Assembly: GCF_902501965.1 (NCBI RefSeq) | Contig: NZ_CABWID010000018.1 | Span: forward strand, 1 to 64,000 | From: Collinsella sp. AK_207A | Lineage (GTDB): Bacteria > Actinomycetota > Coriobacteriia > Coriobacteriales > Coriobacteriaceae | Direction of reading: 5' to 3' | DNA: 64,000 bases | Shown here: piece by piece, positions 1-8,766 of the stretch | How the letters are laid out: each line of letters begins with the position of its first letter | Numbering within the stretch: position 1 is the stretch's first letter | Position numbers and translations under genes: made by a program | Notes under the pieces: generated by a model | The model's input: only the letters and a program-made list of their open reading frames with translations | The model's database searches: none | What the model was told of the DNA's origin: nothing

Positions 1-32
1 CATCTCCACCATTCCTTCAACTGGGAAAATGC

Positions 33-65
33 CGCCCCCGGGGCCCGGATAGGACCTCGGGGGCG
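33..65. terminator. GC-rich hairpin downstream of argS
   Basis: Arms at 33-43 and 55-65 pair over 11 bases with one mismatch around an 11-base loop. There is no T-run on either side. The hairpin lies about 80 bases past the argS stop codon, so it could end argS transcription or that of a gene to the left of the window. The rest of 1-142 holds nothing recognisable. Confidence 0.4.
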
Positions 66-142
66 TTCGGTTAACTGCGGGAGCGTGCCGTCAGCTCAAT
101 GTGTTCGGTTGGGATCGGAAATCAACCAGGTAGAGGGATGTG

Positions 143-1990
143 CTACATCTGCGTGGGCGCGGAAACGCCGATCAGGCTGAGCACGAGCGCCAGCACGGAG
201 CGAACGGCGTCGCACGCGGCCAGGCGGGCGCGGGTGAGCTCCGGCTCGATGGGACGACCCTCGCTCGGCAGCACCTGGCAGGCGGCGTAGAAGCCATGGA
301 AGTCGGAGGCGAGCTCCTCCAGGTAGTGCGTCAGGCGGAACGGCGCGCGGTCGCGAGCGCAGCCGGCGATGAGGTCCTCGAGCTCGGAGAGCTTGCGGGC
401 GAGCTGGAGCTCCGTCGGATCGGTTAGCAGCGCGTAGTTCACGGGCTCGCCGCCGATGGCTTTGAGCGCCACGTTCTCCATGGTCATGAGGTCGCCCTGC
501 TCAACGGAGACGCCGGCGGCGCGGCGCAGGATGGAGCAGATGCGCGCGTGGGCGTACTGCACGTAGTACACCGGGTTGGACTGGCTCTTCTCCTTGACGG
601 CATCGATATCGAAGTCGATGGTCTGGTTGGAGGAGCGGCTGATGAGCGTGTAGCGCGTGGCGTCCGGACCCACCTCATCGATGAGCTCGCGGAAGGTGAT
701 CATCGTGCCCTTGCGCTTGGACATGCGGATAGGCTTGCCGCCGCGCAGCAGGTTGACGAACTGGCCCAGGGGCACCTCGAACTGACCGGGGTAGCCGAGG
801 GCGTCGCAGACCGCGCGCACGCGGGCGATATAGCCGTGGTGGTCGGCGCCCCAGATGTCGAGGACGCGGTCGACGCGCTGGAACTTGTTCCAGTGGTAGG
901 CGATGTCGGAGGAGAAGTAGGTATAGTCGCCGTTGGTCTTCTGGATGACGCGGTCCTTGTCGTCGCCGAACTCCGTGGACTTAAACCACAGGGCACCGTC
1001 GTCCGTGCGGTAGAGGTAGCCCATCTTGTCCAGCTTGTCATAGGCGCGCTCCACCGGCGAGGTGCCCGTCCAGTCCTTCTGGTACATGGTGCGCTCGCTC
1101 ATCCACACGTCGAAGTCGCAGCGCACGTCGTGGCAGGTCTCGCGCATGTCCTTGAGCATCTTCTGGTAGCCGCGCTCGCGGAACTCGAGCATGCGGACCT
1201 GCGGGTCGGCGTCAACCCACTTGTCGCCGTCGGTGCGGAAGAACGCCGCGGCCTCGTCGATGATGTAGGTGCCGCCGTAGGAGTCCTTGCCCAGGTCGTT
1301 GGTGAACTCGTCCATGTAGGGATGGCTGTCCGGATGCTCGTCGGCCTCGTCCTGCACGAAGTTGTCGCGGTCCTGGGCCAGGAAGTCGCGCGCGGCGTCC
1401 AGGTCGCAGCCCTGCTTCTCCATGATGTCGGCAAGCTGCATGTAGCGCTTGGAGATGGAGTTGCCGAAGGTGTTCATCTGGTTGCCGTGGTCGTTGATCC
1501 AGAACTCGCGCTCGATGTCGTACCCGGCGTGGCTCATGACGTTGGCCATGGAGTCGCCGAGCGCAGCCCAGCGGCCGTGGCCCACGTGCATGGGGCCCAC
1601 GGGGTTGGCGGACACGAACTCGATCTGGGTCTTCAGGCCGCCGCCCACGTTGGAGCGGGCGAAGTCCATGCCCTGCTCGCGAGCCTCGCCGAAGATGGCG
1701 TTCACGGCCGCGGCACCCAGGTAGAAGTTGATGAAGCCGGGGCCGGCGACCTCGACCTTGGCGATGGCCGGGTCGGCGGGCATGTGCGCCGCGACGGCGT
1801 CGGCGATCTTGCGAGGCGCGCAATGGGCGAGCTTGGCGGACTTCATCGCGCACGTGGAGGTCCACTCACCGTGGGAGGTGTCGGCCGGTCGCTCGATGCC
1901 GCAATCCTCAAGCTCGAACGCAGGCAGCTCACCGGCCTCCTGCGCAGCCGCGAGGGCAGCGCGAACCAGCTCTTCGATCTTCTCGGGCAT
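143..1990 (-). CDS. argS: arginyl-tRNA synthetase
   Basis: Class I aminoacyl-tRNA synthetase that charges tRNA-Arg in the cytoplasm; 615 residues, near the upper end of the usual size. The N-terminal add domain is followed by the catalytic Rossmann fold, where the HIGH-type signature reads HVGHGR after SANPVGPM. An RMSKRKG segment corresponds to the KMSKS-like loop, and a helical DALR anticodon-binding domain ends the protein. The start at 1990 has an AGGAGG site six bases upstream; the open frame continues about 90 codons further upstream but has no family match there. It is transcribed divergently from the CarD-like gene. Assignment is secure. Confidence 0.95.
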   Translation of the reverse strand: MPEKIEELVRAALAAAQEAGELPAFELEDCGIERPADTSHGEWTSTCAMKSAKLAHCAPRKIADAVAAHMPADPAIAKVEVAGPGFINFYLGAAAVNAIFGEAREQGMDFARSNVGGGLKTQIEFVSANPVGPMHVGHGRWAALGDSMANVMSHAGYDIEREFWINDHGNQMNTFGNSISKRYMQLADIMEKQGCDLDAARDFLAQDRDNFVQDEADEHPDSHPYMDEFTNDLGKDSYGGTYIIDEAAAFFRTDGDKWVDADPQVRMLEFRERGYQKMLKDMRETCHDVRCDFDVWMSERTMYQKDWTGTSPVERAYDKLDKMGYLYRTDDGALWFKSTEFGDDKDRVIQKTNGDYTYFSSDIAYHWNKFQRVDRVLDIWGADHHGYIARVRAVCDALGYPGQFEVPLGQFVNLLRGGKPIRMSKRKGTMITFRELIDEVGPDATRYTLISRSSNQTIDFDIDAVKEKSQSNPVYYVQYAHARICSILRRAAGVSVEQGDLMTMENVALKAIGGEPVNYALLTDPTELQLARKLSELEDLIAGCARDRAPFRLTHYLEELASDFHGFYAACQVLPSEGRPIEPELTRARLAACDAVRSVLALVLSLIGVSAPTQM

Positions 1991-2308
1991 AGATCCTCCT
2001 TGGATGTGGCCCCGCCGTGCGATTCTGGGGCAGATATGCAGATAGTTGAACGATAGCACACTTACCCTTTTGGCTTTTCTAAAACACCACGTTGACGGGC
2101 CATCGTGCTCATATTCCCCAAAGCACGGACGCAGCGCCCGCAACTGAAGCAAACCGAGCGCGCGATCGCTCCCAAAGGCCTTTGCCAGCCGCGTAACATG
2201 CGCCACACGCGCCCGAAACCTGCCCATTTTATGGTGTTTTGTCATAAAAACCCACGTAAACATGCTATTCTAGAGCCTAATTGCATACGTTTGAGACGGA
2301 GGCTGAGC
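1991..2308. promoter_or_regulatory. divergent promoter region argS / carD-like
   Basis: These 318 bases between divergent start codons contain no gene. For the plus strand, TGCTATTCT at 2263-2271 is an extended -10 about 38 bases before the CarD-like start, with no convincing -35. On the minus strand a related TGCTATCGT lies about 60 bases before the argS start. Both are by-eye matches only. Confidence 0.4.
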
Positions 2309-2812
2309 ATGTTCGAAATCGGAGAGCATATTATTCACCCCGGACAAGGCGTGTGCACCGTTGTGGGATTCGAGGACGCCCCCTCCCCCATGATTGTGCT
2401 GGAAGCGAAATGCGGGCACGCCCGTACGCGCATGATGTACCCAATGTCCCAGGTAGAACGTCTGCACGCCTGCATCTCCCGCGCCGATGCCGAGCATCTC
2501 ATCACGAACTACGACGCCCTCGAATGTGACCCCTTCACCGAACGCAACAGCTCGCTCGAGGAATCCCATTTCAAACAGCAGATCAAGCAGGGCGCACCCG
2601 AGACGGTGCGCGTGGCGAAGACCATGCGCTGCCGCATCCACGATGCCGAGCGCCGGGGCAAGAAACCGTCCTCGTACTACACGCGCGTGCTAAAGGAGGC
2701 GCACCGCCGCGCCACGGAGGAGCTGGCGGTGGCGCTGGACTGCACCGAGGAGGACCTCGAGAGCCGCCTGGCGTCGCTCGGCCTCACCGACACGACGCCC
2801 AGCGTGAACTGA
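2309..2812 (+). CDS. CarD/CdnL/TRCF-interacting-domain transcription regulator
   Basis: A 167-residue protein opening with FEIGEHIIHPGQGVCTV, the hallmark of the CarD_CdnL_TRCF domain. This family binds the RNA polymerase beta subunit and stabilises open promoter complexes, often at rRNA and housekeeping promoters. The N-terminal Tudor-like RNAP-binding domain covers about residues 1-60. A basic helical C-terminal half, expected to contact DNA at the upstream edge of the -10, follows. Start 2309 has GGAGG at 2298-2302; the frame is open upstream, but the homology begins exactly here. It could be the essential housekeeping CarD or a second, specialised paralogue; the window does not show which. 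Confidence 0.9.
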   Translation: MFEIGEHIIHPGQGVCTVVGFEDAPSPMIVLEAKCGHARTRMMYPMSQVERLHACISRADAEHLITNYDALECDPFTERNSSLEESHFKQQIKQGAPETVRVAKTMRCRIHDAERRGKKPSSYYTRVLKEAHRRATEELAVALDCTEEDLESRLASLGLTDTTPSVN

Positions 2813-2824
2813 CCACGCGAGGCC

Positions 2825-3427
2825 CTACTCCGCCTGGAACGTGTCGCGGTCCGGTGCGAAGCTCTGCATCGCCTTGATGGTGCGGTCGAAAAGCTCATCG
2901 AGCTCCCAGCCGAGCGCCGCAGCGCCTTCGCGGATAACGTCGCGCGAGACACCGGCGGCAAAGCGCTTGTCCTTGAACTTCTTCTTGAGCGACTTCACGT
3001 TGAAGTCCATCACGCTCTTGGACGGGCGCATCACCACGGCCGCGCCGATGAGCCCGGTGAGCTCCTCCGTGGCGAAGAGGATCTTCTCCATCTGCAACTC
3101 GGGCTTGGGCAGGGCATCGTTGTAGTCGGCGTTATGCGACTGGATGGCGCGGATGAGCTCGGGGCTCCCGCCCTGCTCCTCGATGAGCTCGGCGGCGTAG
3201 ACCGTGTGGTTCTTGGGATCGTCGTCATGCTCCTCCCAATCGAGGTCGTGGAGCAAGCCGACGATGCCCCAGAACTCCTCGTTCTCGGAATCGAACTCCC
3301 GCGCGAAGTAGCGCATCGTCTGCTCGACGGTCTCACCGTGCTCGATATGGAATGGATCCCTGTTGTGAGCCGTGAGCAGCGCGAATGCCTCGTCGCGCGT
3401 CATGCCGGCAGACAGCTTCTCGGACAT
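2825..3427 (-). CDS. HD-domain phosphohydrolase-like protein
   Basis: 200 residues with a metal-dependent HD fold. H in FHIEHGETV, the HD pair in LLHDLDWEE, and later His and Asp residues (NHTVYAAEL, QSHNADYND) fit the HD superfamily of small phosphohydrolases. Start 3427 follows a GAGAGGGGATT leader; the open frame further upstream runs into repeat sequence and is not coding. The stop faces the stop of the CarD-like gene 12 bases away, so the two genes converge with almost no spacer. The substrate is unknown; members of this branch are annotated only as HD domain proteins. Confidence 0.8.
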   Translation of the reverse strand: MSEKLSAGMTRDEAFALLTAHNRDPFHIEHGETVEQTMRYFAREFDSENEEFWGIVGLLHDLDWEEHDDDPKNHTVYAAELIEEQGGSPELIRAIQSHNADYNDALPKPELQMEKILFATEELTGLIGAAVVMRPSKSVMDFNVKSLKKKFKDKRFAAGVSRDVIREGAAALGWELDELFDRTIKAMQSFAPDRDTFQAE

Positions 3428-3510
3428 GATCAATCCCCTCTCGACGCTGATATCCCGAGATGGTACCCACGGGCACGGAGCGCCATACCGCACCGCACCC
3501 CAAAGGACCC

Positions 3511-3732
3511 GGCGTGGACGGCTTGGATCCGTGGCAGAAGACCCTTCGAACTTCCGCAGCGAACTGAGGCGTTTCTGGGAGATAGTCCCTGGAACGAACA
3601 GCGGTCTCCACGCCCATCGCGACAACGAGCTCATCCTCGTTCTGTTCGTTCCAGGGACTATCTCCCAGAAACGACCAGTCTCGCGAGGAGCGAGCAAGGG
3701 TCTTCCGTCGCCCTATCCGGGCCGTCTGCGCC
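3511..3732. repeat. nested-palindrome intergenic element, copy D
   Basis: Outer arms 3511-3546 and 3696-3732 are imperfectly complementary, ending in a 9-10 base perfect match. Inside are the conserved shoulders seen in the other copies: CCGCAGCGAACTG at about 3553-3565 and CCAGTCTCGCGAGGA at about 3675-3689. The innermost part is a long palindrome given as a separate entry. The element starts about 10 bases after the proA stop and fills the 315-base gap before the HD gene; no gene lies here. Confidence 0.75.
3571..3672. repeat. 30-bp perfect inverted repeat inside copy D
   Basis: Arms 3571-3600 and 3643-3672 are exact reverse complements over 30 bases with a 42-base spacer. The spacer has its own small palindrome (AACGAG/CTCGTT). 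It occupies the position where copies A and B carry the short AAAACGGC/GCCGTTTT hairpin. Confidence 0.9.
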
Positions 3733-3742
3733 GAGCCGGCAA

Positions 3743-5056
3743 TTACGGCCGTACCTGACCGGTACCGCGAATCTCGTACTTGTAGGTGGTGAGCGCCTCG
3801 GTGGCGAAGGGACCGCGAGCATGGAGCTTCTGCGTGGAGATGCCGATCTCCGCACCCAGACCGAACTCGCCGCCGTCGGTGAAGCGCGTACTCGCGTTGG
3901 CGTAGACCGCCGCCGCATCCACCTCGCGCAGAAAGCGCTCGCACGCCTCCGTATCCTCTGCCACGATGGCCTCGGAGTGACCGGTGCCGTGGGCGTTGAT
4001 GTGCGCGATGGCCTCGTCCTCGCCGGACACCACCTTGACGCTCATCTCCAGGGCCAGGTACTCACGGTCCCAGTCGGCATCCGTGGCGGGAGCGAAATGT
4101 GCGAGCGGCGCGTCCGCGTCGCCCCGCCGGCCCGCAGAGGCCGTCACCGCGGCACCGCGCGTGGCGGCGTCGCCGTGGATGAGCACGCCGGCCCGGGCGA
4201 GCTCGTCCAGTATGCCGGGCAGGAACTCAGGCGCGACCTCGTCGTCGACCAGCAGGGACTCCGCCGCGTTGCACACGCCCACGCGCTGCGTCTTGGCGTT
4301 CATCACGATGGCGCGCGCCTTCTCCAAATCGGCGGAACGGTGCACGTAGATATGGCAGTTTCCCGTGCCTGTCTCGATCACCGGCACCAGGCTCTCGCGC
4401 ACGCAGCGCTGGATGAGGCCCGCCCCGCCGCGCGGAATGAGCAAGTCGACCACGCCGCGCTGCCGCATGAGCACAGCCGTGGCCTCGCGGTCCGTGGTCT
4501 CGATGATGCTCACGGACGCGTGCGGCAGGCCCTGGGCCTCCACCGCGTCGGCGAGCACCTGGGCGATGGCCACGCACGAGCGTTGCGCCAGGGAGCCACC
4601 CCGCAGGATGCAGGCGTTGCCCGTGCGGATGCAGATGCCCGCCGCGTCCGCCGTCACGTTGGGACGCGCCTCGTAGACCATGGCCACGAGACCGAGCGGC
4701 ACCGAAACCTTCGTGAGGTCGAGACCGCAATCGATCGTGCGGTGCTCCAGCACGCGCCCGACCGGGTCGGGGAGCTCGGCGAGCGCATCCAGGCCCGCTG
4801 CCATGGATTCCATGCGCTCGGGCGTGAGCAGCAGGCGGTCGAGCATGCCCTCTGTGGTGCCTGCGCGACGCGCGTCCTCCATGTCCTTGGCATTGGCTGC
4901 CAGGGCCTCGGGCGACCGTTTGCGCAGCGCGCACGCCATGGCGTGAACCGCCGCGCGACGACTGTCATCGCTCGCGAACGAAAGCTCCCGCGAGGCGCTC
5001 TTGGCATCGCACGCCAGACGCTCCACGTATTTCCTGACGTTGTAGATGATGGTCAT
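3743..5056 (-). CDS. proA: glutamate-5-semialdehyde dehydrogenase (gamma-glutamyl phosphate reductase)
   Basis: Second step of proline synthesis: NADPH-dependent reduction of gamma-glutamyl phosphate to glutamate semialdehyde. 437 residues, the usual size plus a short insert. Family marks include YEARPNVT, IRTGNACILRGG, the substrate-binding region IPRGGAGLI and the catalytic cysteine in VGVCNAAES. The start chosen (MTIIYNV, 5056) follows AAGGGG; a second in-frame Met 11 codons upstream lacks a ribosome site. The transporter gene lies 34 bases upstream on the same strand and may be co-transcribed. proB is not in the window. The gene ends against repeat copy D. Confidence 0.95.
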   Translation of the reverse strand: MTIIYNVRKYVERLACDAKSASRELSFASDDSRRAAVHAMACALRKRSPEALAANAKDMEDARRAGTTEGMLDRLLLTPERMESMAAGLDALAELPDPVGRVLEHRTIDCGLDLTKVSVPLGLVAMVYEARPNVTADAAGICIRTGNACILRGGSLAQRSCVAIAQVLADAVEAQGLPHASVSIIETTDREATAVLMRQRGVVDLLIPRGGAGLIQRCVRESLVPVIETGTGNCHIYVHRSADLEKARAIVMNAKTQRVGVCNAAESLLVDDEVAPEFLPGILDELARAGVLIHGDAATRGAAVTASAGRRGDADAPLAHFAPATDADWDREYLALEMSVKVVSGEDEAIAHINAHGTGHSEAIVAEDTEACERFLREVDAAAVYANASTRFTDGGEFGLGAEIGISTQKLHARGPFATEALTTYKYEIRGTGQVRP

Positions 5057-5090
5057 GGCAGCCCCTTCGCTCGGCATTTCGCCCATCATA

Positions 5091-6065
5091 CTACGATGCC
5101 ATGCGGTCCCCCGTATCGGGGTCCGTGCCGTCCCATCCGCCGACCGCGGTGCGAACCGGGTCCCAGTGAAGCGTCATCTCCAGATGGTCCTCGGCGAGGA
5201 ACTCGCGCTCGATGCCGTTCAGTATTCGGTGCGCCTCGATCGGGTCCATCTCAGCGGGCATGACCACGTGCGCGGTGGCGAACCGACGTCCGGGGCCGTA
5301 GTCGTGCACCCTGAGCTCATGCATATCGAGCACACAGGGGCGCGAGAGCACGCGGTTGCGAATGTGCTCCACGAGCTCCGGGGAGGGTGCCTGGCCCAAG
5401 AGCGGGCTCACGGTATCCCGCACGAGGCCGATACCGCTTACCAGCACGAACAGGCCGAGCGCGAGGCCCACCCAGCCGTCGAGCTGCACGCCCGTGCCCT
5501 GCGAGATCAGCGCACAGGTCAACACGCCGAAGGTGGTGATGGCGTCGTTTCGGGAGTCCATCGCCACGGCTTCGAGCGCCTCGGCGTCGATGCGGCGCGC
5601 CACGAGCTGATTGAATCCCATCATCCAGGCCTTCATCCCGATGGACATGAGCATGATCGCCAGCAGAGGCAAGCTGAACTCCACGGGCTCGGGATGCAGG
5701 ATGCGGGCGAGGCCCGACCGGCTGAGCTCCACGCCCACGGCCACGACCAACACCGAGGTCACGAGCCCCGCCAGATACTCGAAGCGCCCGTGACCGTACG
5801 GATGCCCCGCGTCCGCCGGGCGCTCGGCGAGCTTGAACCCGAGCAGGCTCACGATGTTGCTGGCGGCATCCGACAGGTTGTTGATAGCGTCGGCCACGAT
5901 GGAGACAGAACCCGATGCCATGCCGATCGCGCCCTTCGCCAGGCAGAGCAGTATGTTGCAGACGATGCCCACCGCGCCGGCAAGCTGCCCGTAGGCGCTC
6001 CGGACCATCGGGTCCGCCGTTTCGCGGTAATCATGCACGAACAGCTTGATGAGCCATGTGGACAT
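5091..6065 (-). CDS. cation diffusion facilitator transporter, possibly manganese
   Basis: 324-residue CDF-family metal/proton antiporter of the cytoplasmic membrane, with about six transmembrane segments and a C-terminal cytoplasmic domain ending in a His-containing strand. The HPYGHGRFE motif follows TM2. The transport-site quartet reads as N62-x-x-x-D66 in TM2 and D170-x-x-x-D174 in TM5. Zinc exporters normally have His in this site, whereas N-D-D-D or D-D-D-D sets are linked to Mn(II) export. Start 6065 is preceded by GGGGAGG. Manganese specificity is an inference from these residues. Confidence 0.85.
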   Translation of the reverse strand: MSTWLIKLFVHDYRETADPMVRSAYGQLAGAVGIVCNILLCLAKGAIGMASGSVSIVADAINNLSDAASNIVSLLGFKLAERPADAGHPYGHGRFEYLAGLVTSVLVVAVGVELSRSGLARILHPEPVEFSLPLLAIMLMSIGMKAWMMGFNQLVARRIDAEALEAVAMDSRNDAITTFGVLTCALISQGTGVQLDGWVGLALGLFVLVSGIGLVRDTVSPLLGQAPSPELVEHIRNRVLSRPCVLDMHELRVHDYGPGRRFATAHVVMPAEMDPIEAHRILNGIEREFLAEDHLEMTLHWDPVRTAVGGWDGTDPDTGDRMAS

Positions 6066-6273
6066 AGGACCTCCCCACTTGAGCGCATACACTTATTAAA
6101 CGTTGTTCAATTGCGATTGTGAGCCTTCTCACCCAGAACGTCCACTGTTCACCTGCTTGAACATCACAAGGGAGCCACAGTTGCCCCGAGCTGACCGAAC
6201 CGCGGCGCTACGGGCGAAAACCACGCCCCGCTCAACTAGAATGGATGAAACGCAAACGGTTGGAGTTGTTCCC

Positions 6274-7227
6274 ATGACGCAGCAGAACGCAGACGCACCC
6301 ATCCCCGCTTTCCTGCACGATCAGCTGGAAGCGGCCTATCAGGCAGAGGTCGTTCAGCGCCTCCTCGACGGATACCGCGCGGCGGCGAGCCGCCCCGTCA
6401 CGCTGCGGGCGAACACGCTCAAGGCGGACGCCGAGACGGTGGCGGGGGCGCTCGGCAGGGTGGGCATCGGCTTTACGCGCGTGCCCTGGTACGAGGACGC
6501 CTTCGTTTTGGACGACGCGGTTTCCGAGCGGGATGTATGGACGCTCGACATCTATCGGGAAGGCGCAGTCTACCTGCAGTCCCTCTCCTCCATGACGCCA
6601 CCCCTCGCGCTCGGGCCCCGTGCCGGCGCGGACGCGCTCGACATGTGCGCCGCCCCCGGCGGCAAGACGTCGCAGATGGCCGCGCTCGAGCCCGAGGCCC
6701 ACATCACCGCCTGCGAGCTCTCGGCGCCGCGCGCAGAAAAACTCACCTACAACCTGCAAAAGCTCGGCGCCCACAACGTGCAGGTCATGAAGACGGACGC
6801 GCGGCGCCTAGACGAGTTCTTCAGCTTCGATCAGATTCTGCTCGACGCCCCCTGTACCGGAACGGGAACGGTGCGCGCCGGGGACCAACGCGCCGAGAAG
6901 CGCATCACCGCCCAGCTGCTCGCCAAGGTGACGCGCTCGCAAGCGCAGCTCCTCGACCGCGCGCTCACCGTGCTCAAGCCGGGCGGCGAACTCGTCTACT
7001 CCACGTGCTCCGTGCTACCTCAAGAAAACGAGGAACAAGTTCGCAGCGCGCTGAAGGCCAAGCGCCATCGCGATTGCGAGCTTGTGCCGCTAAACCTGGA
7101 CGCCGCGTGGACGGAAGGCGACTTCGCCCTCCCGCTCCTGGAAAACGGGTTGCCCGGCACACTCACCATCGCCCCCGCGCGACACTTCGAGGGCTTCTAC
7201 ATCGCCAAGATCAAGAAAGCGCACTAG
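6274..7227 (+). CDS. RsmB/RsmF-type cytosine-C5 RNA methyltransferase
   Basis: SAM-dependent m5C methyltransferase of the NOL1/NOP2/sun family, acting on rRNA or tRNA. 317 residues. An N-terminal substrate-binding portion precedes the Rossmann core with the SAM site DMCAAPGGKTSQ. The two catalytic cysteines lie in DAPCTGTG and YSTCSVLPQENE. It lacks the extra C-terminal PUA-like domain of longer RsmF proteins. Start 6274 is preferred over the Met 11 codons upstream because GGAG lies eight bases before it. The target base cannot be told from the sequence. Confidence 0.88.
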   Translation: MTQQNADAPIPAFLHDQLEAAYQAEVVQRLLDGYRAAASRPVTLRANTLKADAETVAGALGRVGIGFTRVPWYEDAFVLDDAVSERDVWTLDIYREGAVYLQSLSSMTPPLALGPRAGADALDMCAAPGGKTSQMAALEPEAHITACELSAPRAEKLTYNLQKLGAHNVQVMKTDARRLDEFFSFDQILLDAPCTGTGTVRAGDQRAEKRITAQLLAKVTRSQAQLLDRALTVLKPGGELVYSTCSVLPQENEEQVRSALKAKRHRDCELVPLNLDAAWTEGDFALPLLENGLPGTLTIAPARHFEGFYIAKIKKAH

Positions 7228-7265
7228 CGAGAAGCGGCCACGCGAGCGCGCGGCCGACAACGGGG

Positions 7266-7424
7266 TTACCGCAGATGGGACCCGCCGCGAAAGGCCCGCG
7301 GGTCCTCGTCGTCACCGCGAGAACGGTCGCGCAGAGCGGTGATGCCCAGATACACGAGGGCGACGACGGCGATAACGCCCACGCAGATGAGCATCGGGCC
7401 CATAACCTCGACGATCTCGTTCAT
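7266..7424 (-). CDS. 52-residue single-pass membrane protein
   Basis: A small gene: MNEIVEVMGP, then one hydrophobic helix of about 22 residues (about 11-31), then a charged, Arg/Asp-rich tail. A good ribosome site (GAAGGGG) sits about eight bases before the ATG. The topology suggests an inner-membrane microprotein with the charged tail in the cytoplasm. It converges on the methyltransferase gene with 38 bases between stops. I do not recognise the family; a much longer frame reading upstream through this start has no coding character. Confidence 0.6.
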   Translation of the reverse strand: MNEIVEVMGPMLICVGVIAVVALVYLGITALRDRSRGDDEDPRAFRGGSHLR

Positions 7425-7623
7425 GCGTGCCACCCCTTCCGATCGTTCGTTGGTTGGACTAGCATAGCAGACGCCCCAACCGCTCCCCCAAGACTCCGCA
7501 CTCGCTACAAAAGGGCCATGGCGCGCATGACTACCGCCGCCTGCGCCGGGGTACAAAAAAAGCATCGTTGCGATACCCTGCGGCACGCACCGCATCAAGA
7601 ACTCAATCATACGAGGAGGCACC

Positions 7624-8691
7624 ATGGACGTCACGGATACCGTCAAGATGAACGAATCAGGCGCCGGGAACGCGCCGACGAAATGCGCGGTCCCCGAGGT
7701 CGATACCAAGGTCGCCGAGGAACCGGACGCCGCGCTCGAGGTACCCGCCGAGGTGCCCGAGAGCATCGATGCCGCCGTCGATTTCTCTGAGGTGGAGATC
7801 GCCGAGGAGTTCTCCGGTGCGCCCACCGTGGTCACGCCTGCCGGCAAGCTGCAGCTCGAGCCTACCCCCATCGAGGGGCGCCTCCGCCACGCCGCGCTCT
7901 CCGTTCCCGCCGAAACCGAGGAGTGCAGCGGCTTCACGCTCTTCGGCCGCCGCATCCGCTCGCTGCTTTACACCACGGACGTCGCCGTGATCAAGAACTC
8001 CAACGCGGATGCCATCTTCGCCGTGTACCCCTTCACCGCGCAGCCCGCCATCACCCAGGCCCTCCTGACGGTGGCCGAATGCCCCGTCTTCGTGGGCGTG
8101 GGCGGCGGCACCACCACGGGCAAGCGCGCCGTGCAGCTGGCCGCCGTCTCCGAGATGCAGGGCGCCGCCGGCGTGATCGTCAACTCCCCCGCGAGCCCCG
8201 ACATGGTCGAGCAGATCGCCAACATCGTGGACATCCCCGTGGTCGCCACCGTCGTGGCCTGCGACGAGGTGGCCCATGCCAAGGTAGCCGCCGGCGCCAA
8301 GATCCTCAACGTGGCCGCCGGCAAGGACACGCCCGCCGTCCTGCGCGAGCTCCGCGAGCACTACCCCAACATGCCGCTCATCGCCTCCGGCGGGCGCAGC
8401 TCCCTCTCCGTGAGCGAGACGGTCTCCGCGGGCGCCAATGCCGTCATCTGGACGCCCCCCTCGGCCCAGCAGCTCCAGGCCGACATGATGAAGCGCTACC
8501 GCGCCGCCGCAGCCGAGAAGACGACGCCGGAGCCCGTCTTCGACCCGGTGAGCGCCGCCTCCGAGAACCCGCTTGAGAGCGCGCGGGCCGACGTCCCCTT
8601 CCCCGACGAGCTCATCGCCAAGGCGCACAACGCCCGCGATCGCCGTGCCGAGCGCCGCAGCAAACTGCGCTTCTTCTTCCCTAAGAACTAG
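7624..8691 (+). CDS. TIM-barrel 'hydrolase' family protein with acidic N-terminal extension
   Basis: 355 residues. From about residue 85 onward the protein resembles a roughly 240-residue TIM-barrel family common in Firmicutes and annotated only as 'hydrolase'. Its marks are IRSLLYTTDVAVIKNSNAD, VGVGGGTTTGKRAV, barrel strands ending in GVIVNSP, VATVV, ILNVAAG and IASGG, and a closing WTPPS. The first 80 residues are acidic and low in complexity, and are not part of the usual family. The substrate is unknown. A GAGGAGG ribosome site precedes ATG 7624. It converges on degV across a strong hairpin. Confidence 0.7.
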   Translation: MDVTDTVKMNESGAGNAPTKCAVPEVDTKVAEEPDAALEVPAEVPESIDAAVDFSEVEIAEEFSGAPTVVTPAGKLQLEPTPIEGRLRHAALSVPAETEECSGFTLFGRRIRSLLYTTDVAVIKNSNADAIFAVYPFTAQPAITQALLTVAECPVFVGVGGGTTTGKRAVQLAAVSEMQGAAGVIVNSPASPDMVEQIANIVDIPVVATVVACDEVAHAKVAAGAKILNVAAGKDTPAVLRELREHYPNMPLIASGGRSSLSVSETVSAGANAVIWTPPSAQQLQADMMKRYRAAAAEKTTPEPVFDPVSAASENPLESARADVPFPDELIAKAHNARDRRAERRSKLRFFFPKN

Positions 8692-8709
8692 AAAGCTGGC
8701 TCCGGCGGT

Positions 8710-8763
8710 CCCGCCCGGAGGGCAAGCGCCGCCGGGATGCCGGGCGCTTGCCCTCCGGGCGGG
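8710..8763. terminator. bidirectional hairpin between convergent genes
   Basis: A perfect 21-base inverted repeat (8710-8730 with 8743-8763) around a 12-base loop, placed between the TIM-barrel stop and the degV stop. There is no T-run, but its position and stability fit a terminator for both strands. Confidence 0.75.
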
Positions 8764-8766
8764 AGT

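Noticed and set aside
548-2056. Long plus-strand open frame opposite argS
   Set aside because: Val/Leu/His-rich shadow of a GC-rich gene; no family motifs and fully covered by argS.
3428-3697. N-terminal extension of the HD protein
   Set aside because: The open frame runs through repeat copy D; the homology and ribosome site place the start at 3427.
6066-6240. Metal-sensing riboswitch upstream of the CDF gene
   Set aside because: No paired-loop structure or conserved bases of the manganese riboswitch could be found.
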